Source: Epithemia pelagica (lineage: Eukaryota; Bacillariophyta; Bacillariophyceae; Surirellales; Surirellaceae). Taken from it: a DNA stretch of 64,000 bases. The notes beneath the pieces are model-generated. The model was not told the origin of the DNA. It saw only the letters and a program-made list of their open reading frames with translations, and made no database searches. Where the stretch lies: the NCBI GenBank assembly GCA_946965045.2, contig OX337237.1:558001-622000 (forward strand), read 5' to 3'. Each line of letters starts with the position of its first letter. The first letter of the stretch is position 1. Below are positions 44,728 through 56,697 of the stretch, one piece after another. The translations under genes and the position numbers were made by a program.

Positions 44728-44759
<32 letters not shown>

Positions 44760-44930
44760 GGAACTTGGTTGGACTCCTTTTTCTCGGGGACGGCACAATC
44801 GGCAGGTGTGATCCTGTCACGGGCCAATGTAGACACGATCATGGCTCATTTGCAATCCATACAGGAATCGCAACGCGTTATTCAACATATACTGGCACAA
44901 GCCCAAACTCAAGCAACCCAACACGAGTAA
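43044..44930 (+). CDS. Voltage-gated potassium channel, Kv type
   Basis: 628 aa. I chose the ATG at 43044 (ACCATGTCG context); the frame is open 108 nt further up. Six hydrophobic segments are visible: S1 near ISALFFVALIVAIMVMNGLMM, S2-S3 near VLKYLVYFFSIEWILRV and ILDFWATFPYYMEF, S4 with regularly spaced Arg (LRLLRLFRVFQLVRLG), S5 (LKLLVLILLFGAALFGSVIYW), the pore with selectivity filter TVGYGD (residues 448-453), and S6 (VMAMLSGVLVVAFPVGVF). Both tails are disordered; the C-terminal one has an acidic run and a Q11-type tract (CAA repeats, 44729-44759). It should conduct K+ across the plasma membrane or an endomembrane on depolarisation. There is no visible N-terminal T1 domain. Confidence 0.9.
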
Positions 44931-45735
44931 TATGATATGGCTGTTCGGAGAGGAACGGATCTATAGTATAGAGAGAGCTGTTCCAAAGACGACCGATCCT
45001 CTTACCAGAGAGAGAGAGAGTCAACCAATTGGTTCGCAGACCCTTCACTTGCAAACACTCCGTCCACGTATATTCCAGTTGATCTGGGGTATTTTGTTGA
45101 GGTGGATTCTCTTGCTTTCTGATGTTGTTGCCTTTCCAGGATGGAACGGGTGATTCTTGGATACCGAAAAAAGACTTTTTTCTGTCAATACGAGCGGTTC
45201 TCGTGACAATCCAAACGCGTGTGTTTCCAAGACCACGACCACCCTCATTCAGAAACACATGACGTCACTATCCCGAAAATAGTAAGAAGCCCTTTTTGTT
45301 AAATAGCCTCCACCCCACATCACACCACCCTGTGTATCACGACCGACTTACCGTTGAATGCCATTTTTGGCCAATTGATTCTTATCGGAATCACGTTGCA
45401 AACCCAACGGACCATTCTTCATAGAGTCAAGATGGCCGCTCAATCGTTCCTACGCGAAAATCGGCCATTGAATCGGCTTTTTCGACCTCCCTTAGCACCG
45501 CCATCTATGCCCCACCAAAAAATGAGCAAATTTTCATTTTTTCAACACCGGCTTCCTCGCACATGAATATAAATTTTATACATCTCGTAATATTACATAA
45601 GGAATGGTCGCCCTTCAATCGTCGATGCCAAACCAATTTTTAGAATTTCACCTCTCGATGGATCGATCGATTGATGTGTCAATTCATCAAGTCTGTTGCC
45701 TTTGGTGACTAGATCTTATCTCTTCCTATTCAACC
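44931..45735. other. Intergenic, no gene seen
   Basis: Short frames only. A GA run (45009-45020) and TATAAATTTTATA (45568 onward) are the only notable texts; the latter could be part of the promoter of the next gene. Confidence 0.5.
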
Positions 45736-48700
45736 ATGACACGTACCCGTCGTTCCTCTGCGAAGCCCCCCGGTTCTCCTCGGAGCAAGATGCAGAATGT
45801 GTCACCCATTACCAAGAACCTACCAAAAAAGAAGAATCGCGTCCACTCCCCTTCAAAGAAGAAACAACGTCAACAACGTCGCTGCAACATGCAAGCTCCG
45901 TCCCCTAACCTTCAGACCCGGAGTAAGCGCAAGGAATCTGGAGTAAGCTATGCCATGAACATTGTCGAATCCACCCGGATTGCGAAGATTATTGCTGATT
46001 TCAAGGACGAAGAGAACAAACCATGTTCTTGTTTTGGTGCCGATCGTGAGGAACGATACAGAGACTATTTCTTCTGTCATCAATGCCTTCTTGCTGATCG
46101 TCAAGAACAGAACAAGCCTAACCTTTTCACCAATCGAAAATCTGAACGTGGATTGTTCAAATGTCAAGCAGAACACAAAAGCTTTATCCATCCCACGCAC
46201 AGATTGGAAATAATTGTTCCCAAGGAAAATCTGCGTCAAACAACCAAGGAAATAAAAGAAAAGGTTGCAGCCAAGGTAAAGAAACGAGAGGAAGCCAGAG
46301 GGTCCATGCAACCATCAACACAGCAACAGGCAACCAAACGTGTGATCCTAATTGACCCTGAAGACAACAAAACAAAACCAATGTCCCCCAAGGCTCGTAA
46401 GTACCACAAGAAATTTTTACATAAGACGAGTAAGGCTCAAATTGTAGGATTTAGTGGTTGCCCTCCTGCTGGAAGTACCAACAAAGAGACCCAAGTTCCC
46501 AACTCACCTGAAGCTTTCACCAAAGCAGATACTTTGTCCCTCAAAAAACCTCCCCCTCAAGATCCCAGGAGTCCACCAAAGAAACCGCTTCCTTGCATTT
46601 CAGAAACAAAAGAAACTGATATCGCTGTTGGATCCTGTGCCAATCCTTCTACTGCGAGTAACCAAGATCGAACTCTTTCGCCCCATCGAGCTGATTCTCC
46701 GTCCGTCCGTACGGAAGCTCCACCCCCCGTGCACAAGAGTCCACCGAAGACACCTCCACTTCCAGTACACGAAACAATGGTCACGTCCAATCGTTCACCA
46801 GCCAATAAAGAAACATCAACTATACCCGGTGTTATAGAAACTAATAAAACCTCTCAACCCGATTCTTCACCTGCCCTACCAGCCAATGACACTACCCAAG
46901 ATGCAACAGTGGAGTCTTCCGATGTCCATGAGGAGGAACAAGACGATAACGCTCAGGATGAAGGGCATACTGAGCGTAATCAAATTGGTCGACACATAGT
47001 ACAGAAGCTTACAGAAGCAGTACAGAAGTTACAAAATGAAACAAGTGTTCTCAAAGAACGTCTTCGTACCACCGAGAAGAAAGCCGAGAGGAAAAAAAGT
47101 CAAGTGAAGTACTGGAGGAAGCAGTGCGCGAGAAAGATTCCTCTCAAAATCCCCAAATCTGTTGGTCGTAAAGAAAATGCCATGACTCTAGCAGATCATG
47201 TACGTAACCTAGTCGAAGACAGTGTGTCAAGACTGTCCAATGACAGTCTCGGGTCTCAGACGCTGTTCAAGGAGTTGACTACGATGCTCCTTGATCCGTC
47301 ATTGCATGGTGGACAGAGTCTACAGTGTGCCTATGATGTATTTCGTAGCTACGTACGACAACATGTCTTCACTCCCTTTGAGATTCTACGCCAGATGGAT
47401 CTTCGGGGAGGTGGATTGAACTACAGCAACATTGAAGTACTCCGAAATGTAGAAACGCAAGGTCGTCCATGGCAGCGTACACTTCTGCCCAGTACATCTG
47501 TCCTTCAAGACTGTGCTAGACAGGTAGAGGAGTACGGACAGAACTTTTGTCCGTACCGAATGATTCGCGACAAGAAAGATGGTAGCGAGGGATTCGCGTT
47601 CCGTGCCGCAGATGTGATGGTCGCGATCTTGATGGCCGGGCAGGTACTCCAAGACGAAGCTCTACTGAGGCCTACTCATTTAGCACAGTCTATGGATGGG
47701 GCTTTATTTACAAACAATCTTGCGCACACCCTGGGGGGCTTGAAGTTTAATGACCAAGCGTCCGAGTTACGACAGTCACGAGACGGTGTCTTTCCTGTAC
47801 TCTGTGTTTGCTCTCGTGAATCGAAGGGCATTGTTCGTGGAATTTTCTATCGTATGATAAAGGAGATCGAAGAGGCAGCCCAGTTTGTTGTGCCCCGGCA
47901 TTTCGGAACAGAAATTATTGTCATCACCACCAATTGCGACATGAGTTTGGAATGGAAACTAGTGGCCCGAGGTGGCGCAGCAAGGCAAGTGACTTACCCT
48001 TGTGCTAAGTGTGCCGTCCGCAGTGGACAACTGCATATCCAAAGCCAGCCAACTCACTCATGTGTATGGTGCCAGGAGCTTGGACACCTTTCAAGGCCAA
48101 ATTGGGTCTGCCGACATCATCGCATCTGCACGAAGAACTTTATAGCTGAAGTCCGTAAGCAGGCCAACAGTCTCGAGAAGCACATCCCAACAAAATTGAG
48201 CAGTTTGGAGGAAACATGGATGGCATCCAATTTGACACACAGTGAAGACCCAAGGAACGATGTTACTCAACTTCAGAAAGGATCGACCAAGTCGATTCAT
48301 TTTGATCTGTCACGAGCATCACGTGAAGACAGGAAGACGTACTCTGAAAACCTCACGCATGACCTTGCGTTGAGGGACATGGATTTCACAGGCTCTCTGG
48401 AAGTTCGACAAAGCAGGCTCTTGGCTCAGCACATCAAGGAATGGACCTACTTTCGGGCAAGCCAAAGCCTTGCTCAGTTCGAGAATAGTCAGATCGACAG
48501 TGCTCTTGTCTTGGTTCTCGACATTGTCCCATGTATTCTCCACATGGAGAATCGTATGGGTCTCCTCTTCCTATCATTGATTCTTAAAATTGGTCTAGCC
48601 AACGTGAAAAGGAAAGGAATGTCGTGGATGTCATCTGCAGAGAAGAAAACAGAGAACCAGCGAATCGATGCATTCCGGAACAAAGTCAACAAAACAATGA

Positions 48701-49561
48701 ACACAAAGATGCTAGGAAGCGAAGACCAGCCAAGACAATGGGTTCTTCCATACGACAAAGAGAGCAAGTCCATTGCTATCATCTGTATGGACAATGTTCG
48801 CATTCGCAAGGTTGTGGCATCTTTTGACAGCCTCCTCCATGTATGTCTCACAAACAAGAACGAGATACAACGATGGAAAACATGTCTGTCACATTACAGA
48901 CAAGATTATGAGATCCTGTTGAGAAAAGAGAATCTGGATAACTCGACGATCTTTGAGTTTCAACGCCATATTGATCTATTCTTTGCTGACTGGGTTACTC
49001 TACACGGAGAGAACGGAGTAACAAATTATGCCCACATGCTGGGAAGTGGGCACATCATGGAGTTCCTCCTCCATTACAAGAATTTATCAGCCCACTCCCA
49101 GCAAGGTTGGGAGGGTACGTAGACAGGTTGTAGTGGATTTGTGAATGGATTGCCACTAACCACCCTTTGCAGCTTTCAATTCGTTGTTCAAACGATTTTA
49201 TTTTACCAGGACGCAACGAGGTGGGGCTACCAACAAAGGACTGGGCCAACAGACCAGGCTACAGCCTATCGCACGTTGGTTGCAAAGACGGTTAGTCTTC
49301 ATGACAGGACATTCTTTGGAGCAGATCCAAAAGTCAAACGAAACAATGACAGAGGAACAGAAACAGGCATTCACAAATTGGGTAAGGAAGGAGAAAGGCA
49401 CCTTGGAATATTGCATGCCTATTGGTAAGAAAGGGGAAGGAACCGCGTTTGATAGCAACGATGATTGGGATGTTGGTGTGCCAACAGAGAAGAAGGCCGA
49501 AGAAACCACACAGGAGCTTGACGACTCATTTTGGGAGCAGTCGTCTATGGAGAGCGAATAA
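45736..49561 (+). CDS. Transposase-like protein with zinc cluster (DDE-type candidate)
   Basis: Exons 45736-49114 and 49173-49561 join in phase across a 58-nt intron (GTACGT to TTGCAG), restoring GWEAFNSLFKRFYFTRTQRGG; total 1255 aa. Residues 1-~430 are basic and Pro/Ser/Thr-rich with a Cys pair region (CSCFG, CHQC). A coiled coil lies near 425-470 (LTEAVQKLQNETSVLKERLR). The core has an acidic trio in the order expected of an RNase-H-fold transposase: D654 in SMDGALF, D735 in TTNCDMS and E938 in LHMENRMG. Between the second and third lies a Cys/His cluster (CAKC 756-759, CVWC 776-779, CRHH 792-795). It belongs to a multicopy family I associate with diatom genomes and KDZ-like elements from memory. 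Flanking inverted repeats were not found. Confidence 0.55.
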
Positions 49562-51316
49562 ATATGTAGTGCTTATATGTAACTGGAAGTTGTATTATCT
49601 AAGAGTATTGAACAATGAGATCTTGTACCTTCTTGTAGTCCGTAGTGCGAACAACTCGTTGCGATTTCGGGTCACTGTCTTTGTCATACAACGTTCCAGC
49701 CAATACCTGAGAGGAAATTATGCGCTTTCGACTCTCACTGGACATGTAAACATGTACCACTTTGAATACTGTACCATCTTTCTCGTATATATCTCCAATG
49801 CATATGCCTTGGTATTCTGAGTCATCTGGCGGTGGTTGAGTGTGAGACAATACTTTCGTATGATTCAGCTTGTAGTTCCCCTCTAGGATGTTCTTCAAGT
49901 GCTCAGTAGGAGGCTCGTGTTGCAGTGACCCATTCCTGAGATTGCGATCCTTTTGCAATTCTATGATGCGTTCACCAAACCTCGATCTACGGGTCTGTCG
50001 TCCTTGTGGTATTCCAACTGGAACAACAACGACGACGACGGACGGATATATGATCTATGCGGACTGTTTCTCGGCGCCTCCAAGCAAGGTGTGCATACGA
50101 TACGGGTTTGTACCGTTAGGGTTGTGTACACATGGAAGGATCCTCTTTTGCCTTGCGCTCTCGTTCGGCTCACTGTGTGGACGAACTCGAGACGTCGTTG
50201 GTCTGGAAAAGAGTCGTGGGAATCGACGACCACTTATCCGAATGTTTGCGGATCGACCAAACTGTAGATGGTGGATTTCGGGACGTGCTAGCAAGATTCT
50301 TTCAGCAAGGAGGTGGTCCTGAAAAGACGATCCGGAAAGCCAACCGACAGTTCACCAAGACACCATTGTTTCGTCGGCATGGGAGTTTGTCAAGAATTTC
50401 TCGTGCATGCACCATACTCCTATATCTATATTGTGGAAAGACCAGTTTCAGGACGATGGTTCCATCGTCTCTCGGTACAACCATCTCACGGATGGCACGA
50501 GTGATGGGGTCGAGGACGGCAGTTTGTCGTCTTCCGGATATGTTGTCATATTCCACTGTGGTACCACCATTGTTCCAGTTGAGCCTGGCGTGCCACAAAC
50601 GCAGACGATGGGCAACAGAGCAAAAGGGTTTTGGATGCTCTTGTCCGAGCCATTCGCTGTCGTCTGGCCATATCCAGCACTGGTCCTATATGTATTATTC
50701 AGAAGCAAAGTATCGGCAACCCATGGAACTATAGTTTGTTCTCGAGCAGGTTGTATCACCAAAGCAGATTCGCCAATGATCCAATGCTTCCTGTAGTAGC
50801 CGTCTCTTGGTAAGAAGGGAAGGAAGGCGTCCATTTTTCTCGGTCCTGAACTCCGAGTCCAAATTCTTGGAGCCCACGTCTCCCGTGGATGCCTTCCATA
50901 TAACGCGAACCACCCTACTACCAGAGTCGTTGTCGTTTGCCTCGTAGTGAAACATGTATTGATCCCAGAGTTGACACACTTGACCTTCTTCCCCGAGTTG
51001 CTCGAACGGTTGCAATACTCAATCAAAGTGCTGTTGTGGTTGTTGTCGCATGGTTGTTTATGTTGCGCACAGTGCGTTACCGTTTGTGTTCTGGATGTGG
51101 ATCAATCACCCCCACCTGTGCCGCGGGGGATGCCTCGTGGTCATTGTCGTCATTCTTCTTGTGGTTGCAGCAAGAGCAAGGCTCGTCCCGAACCATGTTC
51201 TTGTGTAGAATACGTTCGTAGTTCGTTTGGTTCTTGTCTTTTGGTTCTTGTTTAGATTCTACGTTGGTAGTTCTTTTTTGGTTGGATTGTCGTCGTCGTC
51301 CTTCTTTCTTCTTCTA
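49562..51316 (-). other. Possible minus-strand gene, multi-exon or decayed
   Basis: The clearest piece is 49958-49599, ~119 codons with no ATG but protein-like text (GDIYEKDGTVFKVVHVYMSS, DYKKVQDLIVQYS), whose frame is open further up to ~50040. Upstream on the same strand three different frames look coding in turn: 51015-~50780 (LWDQYMFHYEANDNDSGSR), ~50780-50448 and ~50690-50302 (TTVEYDNISGRRQTAVLDP). I could not find a clean set of introns to join them, and the family is not recognised. It converges on the transposase-like gene. Confidence 0.3.
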
Positions 51317-52252
51317 TTAGCGGTTGCGACCAGGGTTGCCCGCAAGGATGGAATGATTCTCTTCTTGTTCTTGTTGTGGTGGTTGTCGTTTGGTCCGAGG
51401 GGCAAACTCGTGGTACCGAAACAAGACGAGATTGCCCACCATGAGACCCAAAATGGTAGCACCGAGAATTTCCAAGGAAAAACTCATGGCCATAAACATC
51501 AACAGGTATCCAAACAGAGCTTGGAGGCCATAAATCAAGGTTAAAACGCTGGCGACGAGGATTCGTCGTATCCGAATATGGTGGTTTGAGCGATGGTGGA
51601 TGTTGTGGTTGCTCGTATTGCCAGTAGTAGCATTGACAAGAGTTGGAGACGTTGATTCTGCAGCATCCACAATGCGACGACGACGTCTCGTCGTTGTGGT
51701 TGTCGTTGTTCGTTCAGATTCCTGTGGAGGAACTACAGACTCGAGGAGTGGTTCGTGTTCGTCCTGTTGTGGTTGTAAATGTGGTGCATGATTGTGTTGC
51801 GATTTCATTCGGAGGAGGCCATGATGCAGTCGCAGCACATGATCTCGCAAAGCACTCAATACTTCCAACCAAAAGGCCAACCAAAAGGAAAAGACGACCG
51901 CCCCTTCAAAGGATCCACGCGTGTCCAACATCCACGTCGGTACCAAATAGACCAAACACGGTGGAAGTGATGGTGTCGTTGTCGACGAGGAATTGACAGT
52001 TGCATCATGATAATGATACCCCAACGATGTGGCATCGTGTTGGCCCTCGTCTTGTTGTGATGGTCTCCTCCACAAGGCCCATTGAAATCCTTCCATATAC
52101 ATGGTCATGGGCATGCCTTGACAAAAGGCATCTTCTCCCCCTTGATCGGATGGTGATGCATCATCGTTGTGGTGCAAAGCATACTGAGCAGTATCCGGAT
52201 GATGAGGAATGGTATGCGAATGATGATCCTCCATCCTGATGCTACTTGTCAA
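51317..52252 (-). CDS. CTR-family copper transporter
   Basis: 311 aa from ATG 52252 (a second Met lies at residue 7). The N-terminal tail is His/Asp-rich with a Met cluster MPMTMYM (residues 47-53), which fits copper binding outside the membrane. TM1 is GAVVFSFWLAFWLEVLSALR. A long cytosolic loop carries T7 and R5 runs. TM2 contains the MFMAM motif (YGLQALFGYLLMFMAMSF), the copper-conducting MxxxM of the family, and TM3 has GxxxG packing (GATILGLMVGNLVLF). Proteins of this family trimerise and import Cu(I). The gene is head to head with the bHLH gene, ~1 kb apart. Confidence 0.85.
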   Translation of the reverse strand: MTSSIRMEDHHSHTIPHHPDTAQYALHHNDDASPSDQGGEDAFCQGMPMTMYMEGFQWALWRRPSQQDEGQHDATSLGYHYHDATVNSSSTTTPSLPPCLVYLVPTWMLDTRGSFEGAVVFSFWLAFWLEVLSALRDHVLRLHHGLLRMKSQHNHAPHLQPQQDEHEPLLESVVPPQESERTTTTTTTRRRRRIVDAAESTSPTLVNATTGNTSNHNIHHRSNHHIRIRRILVASVLTLIYGLQALFGYLLMFMAMSFSLEILGATILGLMVGNLVLFRYHEFAPRTKRQPPQQEQEENHSILAGNPGRNR

Positions 52253-53264
52253 ACAAACAAGGTCGTTGTTGTTGGTGGTGTTGCTTTCCGCCCGCAGAAC
52301 AACGAATACTCTAATGGACTAGGTAGGAGGCAAGGATGAGGAGGGGACAACAGAATGGCGAATGTGTGAAGAACCGAGATAGACCCACCACAACGGCCAT
52401 TGTCCTCGACCACAAAAGAAGAGCTCGAGAAAGAGAGAATTTGACCGACTGTTTGTTGTCGTCGGTCAATGAAATTGAGGTCGCGTAGAATGGAATGAGG
52501 TCGCACATAATGATTGAGGTCGCGTACAAGTCGCTCAAATATGGATGGTTGTCGTTCGTACGAGAATTCTGTTGGTCGTGGTCTTGTTCAAATGATGGTA
52601 GTAGTGTAGCGAGTAGTACAGAAGGACGAGAATTTGACCTGGACCACGTTAACGCGTAATCTATCTGCACTTGTATTTTTGGTGCGGCGTGCGGCAGCAT
52701 CTTTTGGCCTCAATCGATCCATCCATCCATCATCGTCATCATCTTCGCGCTCCATCTGCTCCTGGTGTGTAAAGTGCCGCTCTCGCAGCCGCAGCAAGAC
52801 CCTCTTCTTCTTCTTGGTTGTGTGCGTTGTTGTTGTTGCCAAAAAGATTCGCCAAACGCTGATTTCTCTTTTCCACAAGAAAGAGATTCGACAGAGAGAG
52901 AGAGAGAGAGTTTGGAGGAGGGTGTGCCAACTCTATAGTATACATATACACACACAGTCTCGTTGTTTTGTCTGTGTGTGGTGGTGGAGTGGCCTGCCGC
53001 TGTCATCTTTTGGTTGGAGTGTCGTCGTTTGGGTTGGCAAACTGGAACACACACAGTTGTCTTGGTTCCAGAAACAACAACAAGAAAGAAAACAACCAGA
53101 CATATAACAAACAAACGCACTTTTGCACACTATAGTGGTGTAGAGTCGACGTTTGGGAGTTTTTCCTTGTTTTAGAGAGAGTCTGTTCCATTCTAAAATT
53201 CAATTTACCAACAACCGAAACACACACACACGCACCAAGTACAACACAAGAAGAAATACAAACC
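52253..53264. other. Shared upstream region of the CTR and bHLH genes
   Basis: About 1 kb between divergent starts. It contains a 74-bp repeat (52815-52888), a GA microsatellite (52894-52910), and CTATAGTATACATATA (52932-52947) which could act as a TATA element. A frame on the minus strand (53120-52710) and one on the plus strand (52634-53107) are simple-sequence artefacts. Confidence 0.5.
52815..52888. repeat. 74-bp dispersed repeat, copy 1
   Basis: Matches 63681-63754 in the same orientation at 73 of 74 positions (the one difference is GATTTCTC versus GATCTCTC). Homology starts and stops sharply on both sides. Confidence 0.9.
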
Positions 53265-54782
53265 ATGGTACCTCCGTCCGCCAATATGCTTCCGGACCAT
53301 ACAGTCGCCAATCATCATCATCCTCCTGGTGCGGCTGCTGCTCCCCTGTCCCCTCCCCCCAATCCATTGGCTGCCGCTTCGGAACCAGTGGATCATCCCA
53401 ATCCTCATAATAATCCAATTGCGACGGCATCATCTCCTCTGTTTCATGGCGGCAAACAACTCTTGTTGGCCCCTCCTCCGTCGCACTTGATGCTGGATGC
53501 CTCGTCTTCGTATCATAATCCTCATGCGGCGCACGACAGTGCTCCGTCCCCCTTGCCGGCCCAACATCACCACCAACACCATGCGGCACTTCACAATCAC
53601 TTGTCGGAAGCCGATATTCACGAGTTGCTCGGTGGTGTCTGGGATACCGAAACCACCACCCAGCAGCAACCGCCGGTTGCTCCTCCTTCCACGGCTGCAG
53701 TTGCTCCAGCCGCAGCAGCGTCCTTGCAGCATCCTGCAGCTGTTCCTACCACAACCACTACGACGGTATCCAACGACTCGACTGTCATTCCCGAAGACTG
53801 CAAAGTCTTGGCACGATCGGAACGCAAACGATCGCGAGAAAAACAACGTCGATCCGATGTCAATCGACAATTTTCCGAATTGATTCAAGTCTTGCGGCAA
53901 GTCGAAGCCAATAGTTTGGTGCATCAACAGCATCAACAAGAACAACAAGAACAACCCGAAGATGCGAATGGCACGGCTACGAGTACGAGCAATGGTGCTG
54001 CTGCTGCACCAACAACCGCAGCCACTACCAGTTCGTCCAGTAGTTTGACGGCCACGACAAGTAGTATTGCGACACCGTCCAATCGAGCCGATTTGATTGC
54101 GCGGACCATTCAAGTGTTGCAAAGTTTGGATCAGGAACGGACTCGGTCGCGACACGAAACCCGAACCCTTCAAACCAAGTTGAAGATGGCGCAAAAGGCT
54201 GGGGAAGAAACGGCGGCCAAGCTCAAGGAAGCCATGATGACACCTGTTTCGGCCGGATCCAATCGAATGCTCATGATGGTCCCCATGATTGTCGGTGGCG
54301 GAAATCATGCAAGTCCTCCTACGACGGCAGCGACAACGACTGGTACGACTCCCACACCGACAACCACCGCCAGTGACACGACGACGACTGGGACAGCGAC
54401 TGCTTCCACGGCGGCTCCTCCCACTGCTGCAGCGGCGGCCATGCCCATGATGCATCCCGGAATGATGATGCCCTTTGCGGCTCCCGAAGGAATGGCACAT
54501 CACCCCCACATGTCCACGGCCATGCCCTGGATGATGCCCCATCCGGCGGCATCGGCGGCTCCGTGGGGCATGATGCCCTTTGCGGCTCCACAAGCGACCA
54601 CCACGACCCCGCCGACCAACCCTGCTACGACCGCACCGGCTCCGGTCGGGAGCAGCACCACGGCCACCACGACGACGACGACGACGTCGACCACACCGTC
54701 GGCCGAAGGCAATGTCAAACCTCTGCCTCATGATGGCTCGGGTGGATCCTCCTCCTTGAGCAATTTGGCGCATTGTGCCTAA
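53265..54782 (+). CDS. bHLH transcription factor with a long loop
   Basis: 505 aa starting at ACCATGG (near-perfect Kozak). The basic region and helix 1 (ERKRSREKQRRSDVNRQFSE, residues ~184-212) are followed by a ~60-residue low-complexity loop and helix 2 (NRADLIARTIQVLQSL, ~271-288) that runs on as a possible leucine-zipper-like coiled coil (LDQERTRSRHETRTLQTKL). The E and RR of ERxRR suggest E-box type DNA binding. The remainder is Ala/Thr/Pro/His-rich with Met-rich patches (MPMMHPGMMMPF). Such tails act as flexible activation regions. Loops in plant or animal bHLH proteins are usually 5-20 residues, so this one is exceptional, although long loops occur in diatom bHLH proteins. Confidence 0.75.
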   Translation: MVPPSANMLPDHTVANHHHPPGAAAAPLSPPPNPLAAASEPVDHPNPHNNPIATASSPLFHGGKQLLLAPPPSHLMLDASSSYHNPHAAHDSAPSPLPAQHHHQHHAALHNHLSEADIHELLGGVWDTETTTQQQPPVAPPSTAAVAPAAAASLQHPAAVPTTTTTTVSNDSTVIPEDCKVLARSERKRSREKQRRSDVNRQFSELIQVLRQVEANSLVHQQHQQEQQEQPEDANGTATSTSNGAAAAPTTAATTSSSSSLTATTSSIATPSNRADLIARTIQVLQSLDQERTRSRHETRTLQTKLKMAQKAGEETAAKLKEAMMTPVSAGSNRMLMMVPMIVGGGNHASPPTTAATTTGTTPTPTTTASDTTTTGTATASTAAPPTAAAAAMPMMHPGMMMPFAAPEGMAHHPHMSTAMPWMMPHPAASAAPWGMMPFAAPQATTTTPPTNPATTAPAPVGSSTTATTTTTTTSTTPSAEGNVKPLPHDGSGGSSSLSNLAHCA

Positions 54783-55351
54783 TCGAGGGTGTCGTTGGAA
54801 GTCGGGACGTGAATGAGGAACTTTTTTGCTACAACAGCACCACAAGAACATCAATAGGGGACAACCACGAGGAGAAAAAGAACCAATTTTATTTTTTAAT
54901 ATATATTGCTACATAATTTGCATTTCTATCAAGAGTCTTCCAACATATCTCTTGTCTGTTGGTAGTCCTTCCCATCCTTCCATGTGTGTTTAACACACAA
55001 TGGATCCAAAGAGCAACAAGAGGCGAATGCGTAGTCCATCCCCAAAACCGGAAACATCCAGTATCCATCCGTATCATGTCGTCGTCCATGTCATTTGAGT
55101 TGGAATACGACAAGAACGACCGATCCGTAGATATCGAGATATGGTCCATTATACCACATTCCAAAGACCACCAACGCTCGCGATTGCTTTGTCAAGAGGG
55201 ACATAGTTCTTCCTACCAAGGATCTTCTGGTAGATTCGTTTGGGATCGTACAGGGGATTTTGCGGGTGCATCCCCAACTCAAGACGTTTTGGAACGTCCC
55301 AGTAATGTGTACGACGAACAAAAGAGAACTTTAATCTATGTTCTAGACTCC
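54783..55351. other. Intergenic, no gene seen
   Basis: TTTTATTTTTTAATATATATTG at 54889-54910 is probably the polyadenylation region of the bHLH gene. The rest holds short frames only. Confidence 0.5.
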
Positions 55352-56697
55352 TTATCCCTCGGTATCAGTGTCCACTGCTTAGCTGTTTTTTGTCTGTGCC
55401 ACCTTCACAGGTTCCCAAGTGGACACAGCCAGCATTTTATGTTTTTCGTCTGTCTGTCTACCCAATAAAATTCCTCAGGGTTGGAGCAAGGCCAGCGTGC
55501 ATGTGACAGTTGACGGTTGGTGGTTGTCCTCTGGTCACCACGATTCAAATTTTTTGGGCAACCCTCCCGTCCTCGTCTGTCACAAAACACCAAAAACCGA
55601 GCCAAATGCTTGACCATGACGTGAGGTGAGAACAATGGATGCAACATGCTGGGCTGAACCTGAACTGCTTCTCACTTCTCACTACTGTGGCTTATTTCTA
55701 ATCTTCTTGTTTCTTTTTCTTTCTTCTCACTCATCACTGCTGCAATCTTTCCTCTTGTTCATGCATGATCCTTTGGCTTGTCTCTTGTTGAACGAGTAGA
55801 CTAGGAACAAGCCGCTTGATGTCAACTGGAGTATCTTACCCGTCTCATTTGTTGATGTAGGAGTAATTGTTTTGTTGTTTGATTGTTGGTTGGTTGCTTT
55901 CATGTCTTCTGTAGGATAGATGATTCACTATCGTCATAGATCGTAGCATCATCTCATTTCTCAATGACCGAACACTTTGTTGTTTTTGCTTCAAATAGAT
56001 GGGAAGCCCTCTTGCTCTTGCCACACCCTACTTTCCATGTCTATCAGTTCATAGAGTCAAAAGTTGTAGCTGTAGCGTGTGAGAGCTGCTTGTGTTCATG
56101 GTGAAACTGAGAGTCATTGCCATGCTCAAAACAGAAAAGAGATCTGCAACGAATTCAGAATGCACTGAACTCTACGAATGAATAGCACTTGAGTTCTATT
56201 TCTACTCCTAGTATATAAAGAAAACAATGTCTGCAGTCTGTTTATGTATCGAATGAAAGTTATCAAAAATCCGTCATTTCGACATGTAGAATGGCACGTA
56301 ATGAGCTACCCAGAGACACAACAGATGATCGCCTCTCTTCCCATGAGCAGAGCAAACAAAAGTGACAAGTGTCAGTGATCAGTGAGCATGAGCTATGTAA
56401 TTGTCATGGCAATTGGCAACGGATCACACTCACCTGGAATGCCATTCGTACGATGTGCTTCGGCAACAAGAGAAAAGAATTGTGTGCTTGTCATTATGTT
56501 GTCCACGCACGGCCGCTTGCTGGGCATGCGTCTGTTTCAAACTGTGAAAACTCCAGCTGGGTATGCGTGCCAATTTGCCATTTGATCATTTCTATTTGTC
56601 TCAAAAGCAAAAAATGATGTCTGTGTCCACCTGGGAACCTAAAATGATGGCACAGACAAAAAACAGCTAAGCAGTGGACACTGATACCGAGGGATAA
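55352..56697. mobile_element. Non-autonomous DNA transposon (MITE-like) with TIRs
   Basis: 1346 bp bounded by inverted repeats. The outer 50 bp (55352-55401 and 56648-56697) are perfect reverse complements, beginning TTATCCCTCGGTATCAG; similarity continues inward for ~50 bp more with mismatches (AGGTTCCCA(A/G)GTGGACACAG). The interior has no frame longer than ~80 codons and no transposase. If the true ends are TCCCTCGG...CCGAGGGA, each is flanked by TA, which would fit a Tc1/mariner-type TA duplication. Each end also contains its own small inverted texts (CAGTGTCCACTG). Confidence 0.8.

Noticed and set aside
53430-54854. A 474-codon antisense frame
   Set aside because: Arg/Gly/His-rich mirror of the repetitive bHLH coding sequence; no domain.
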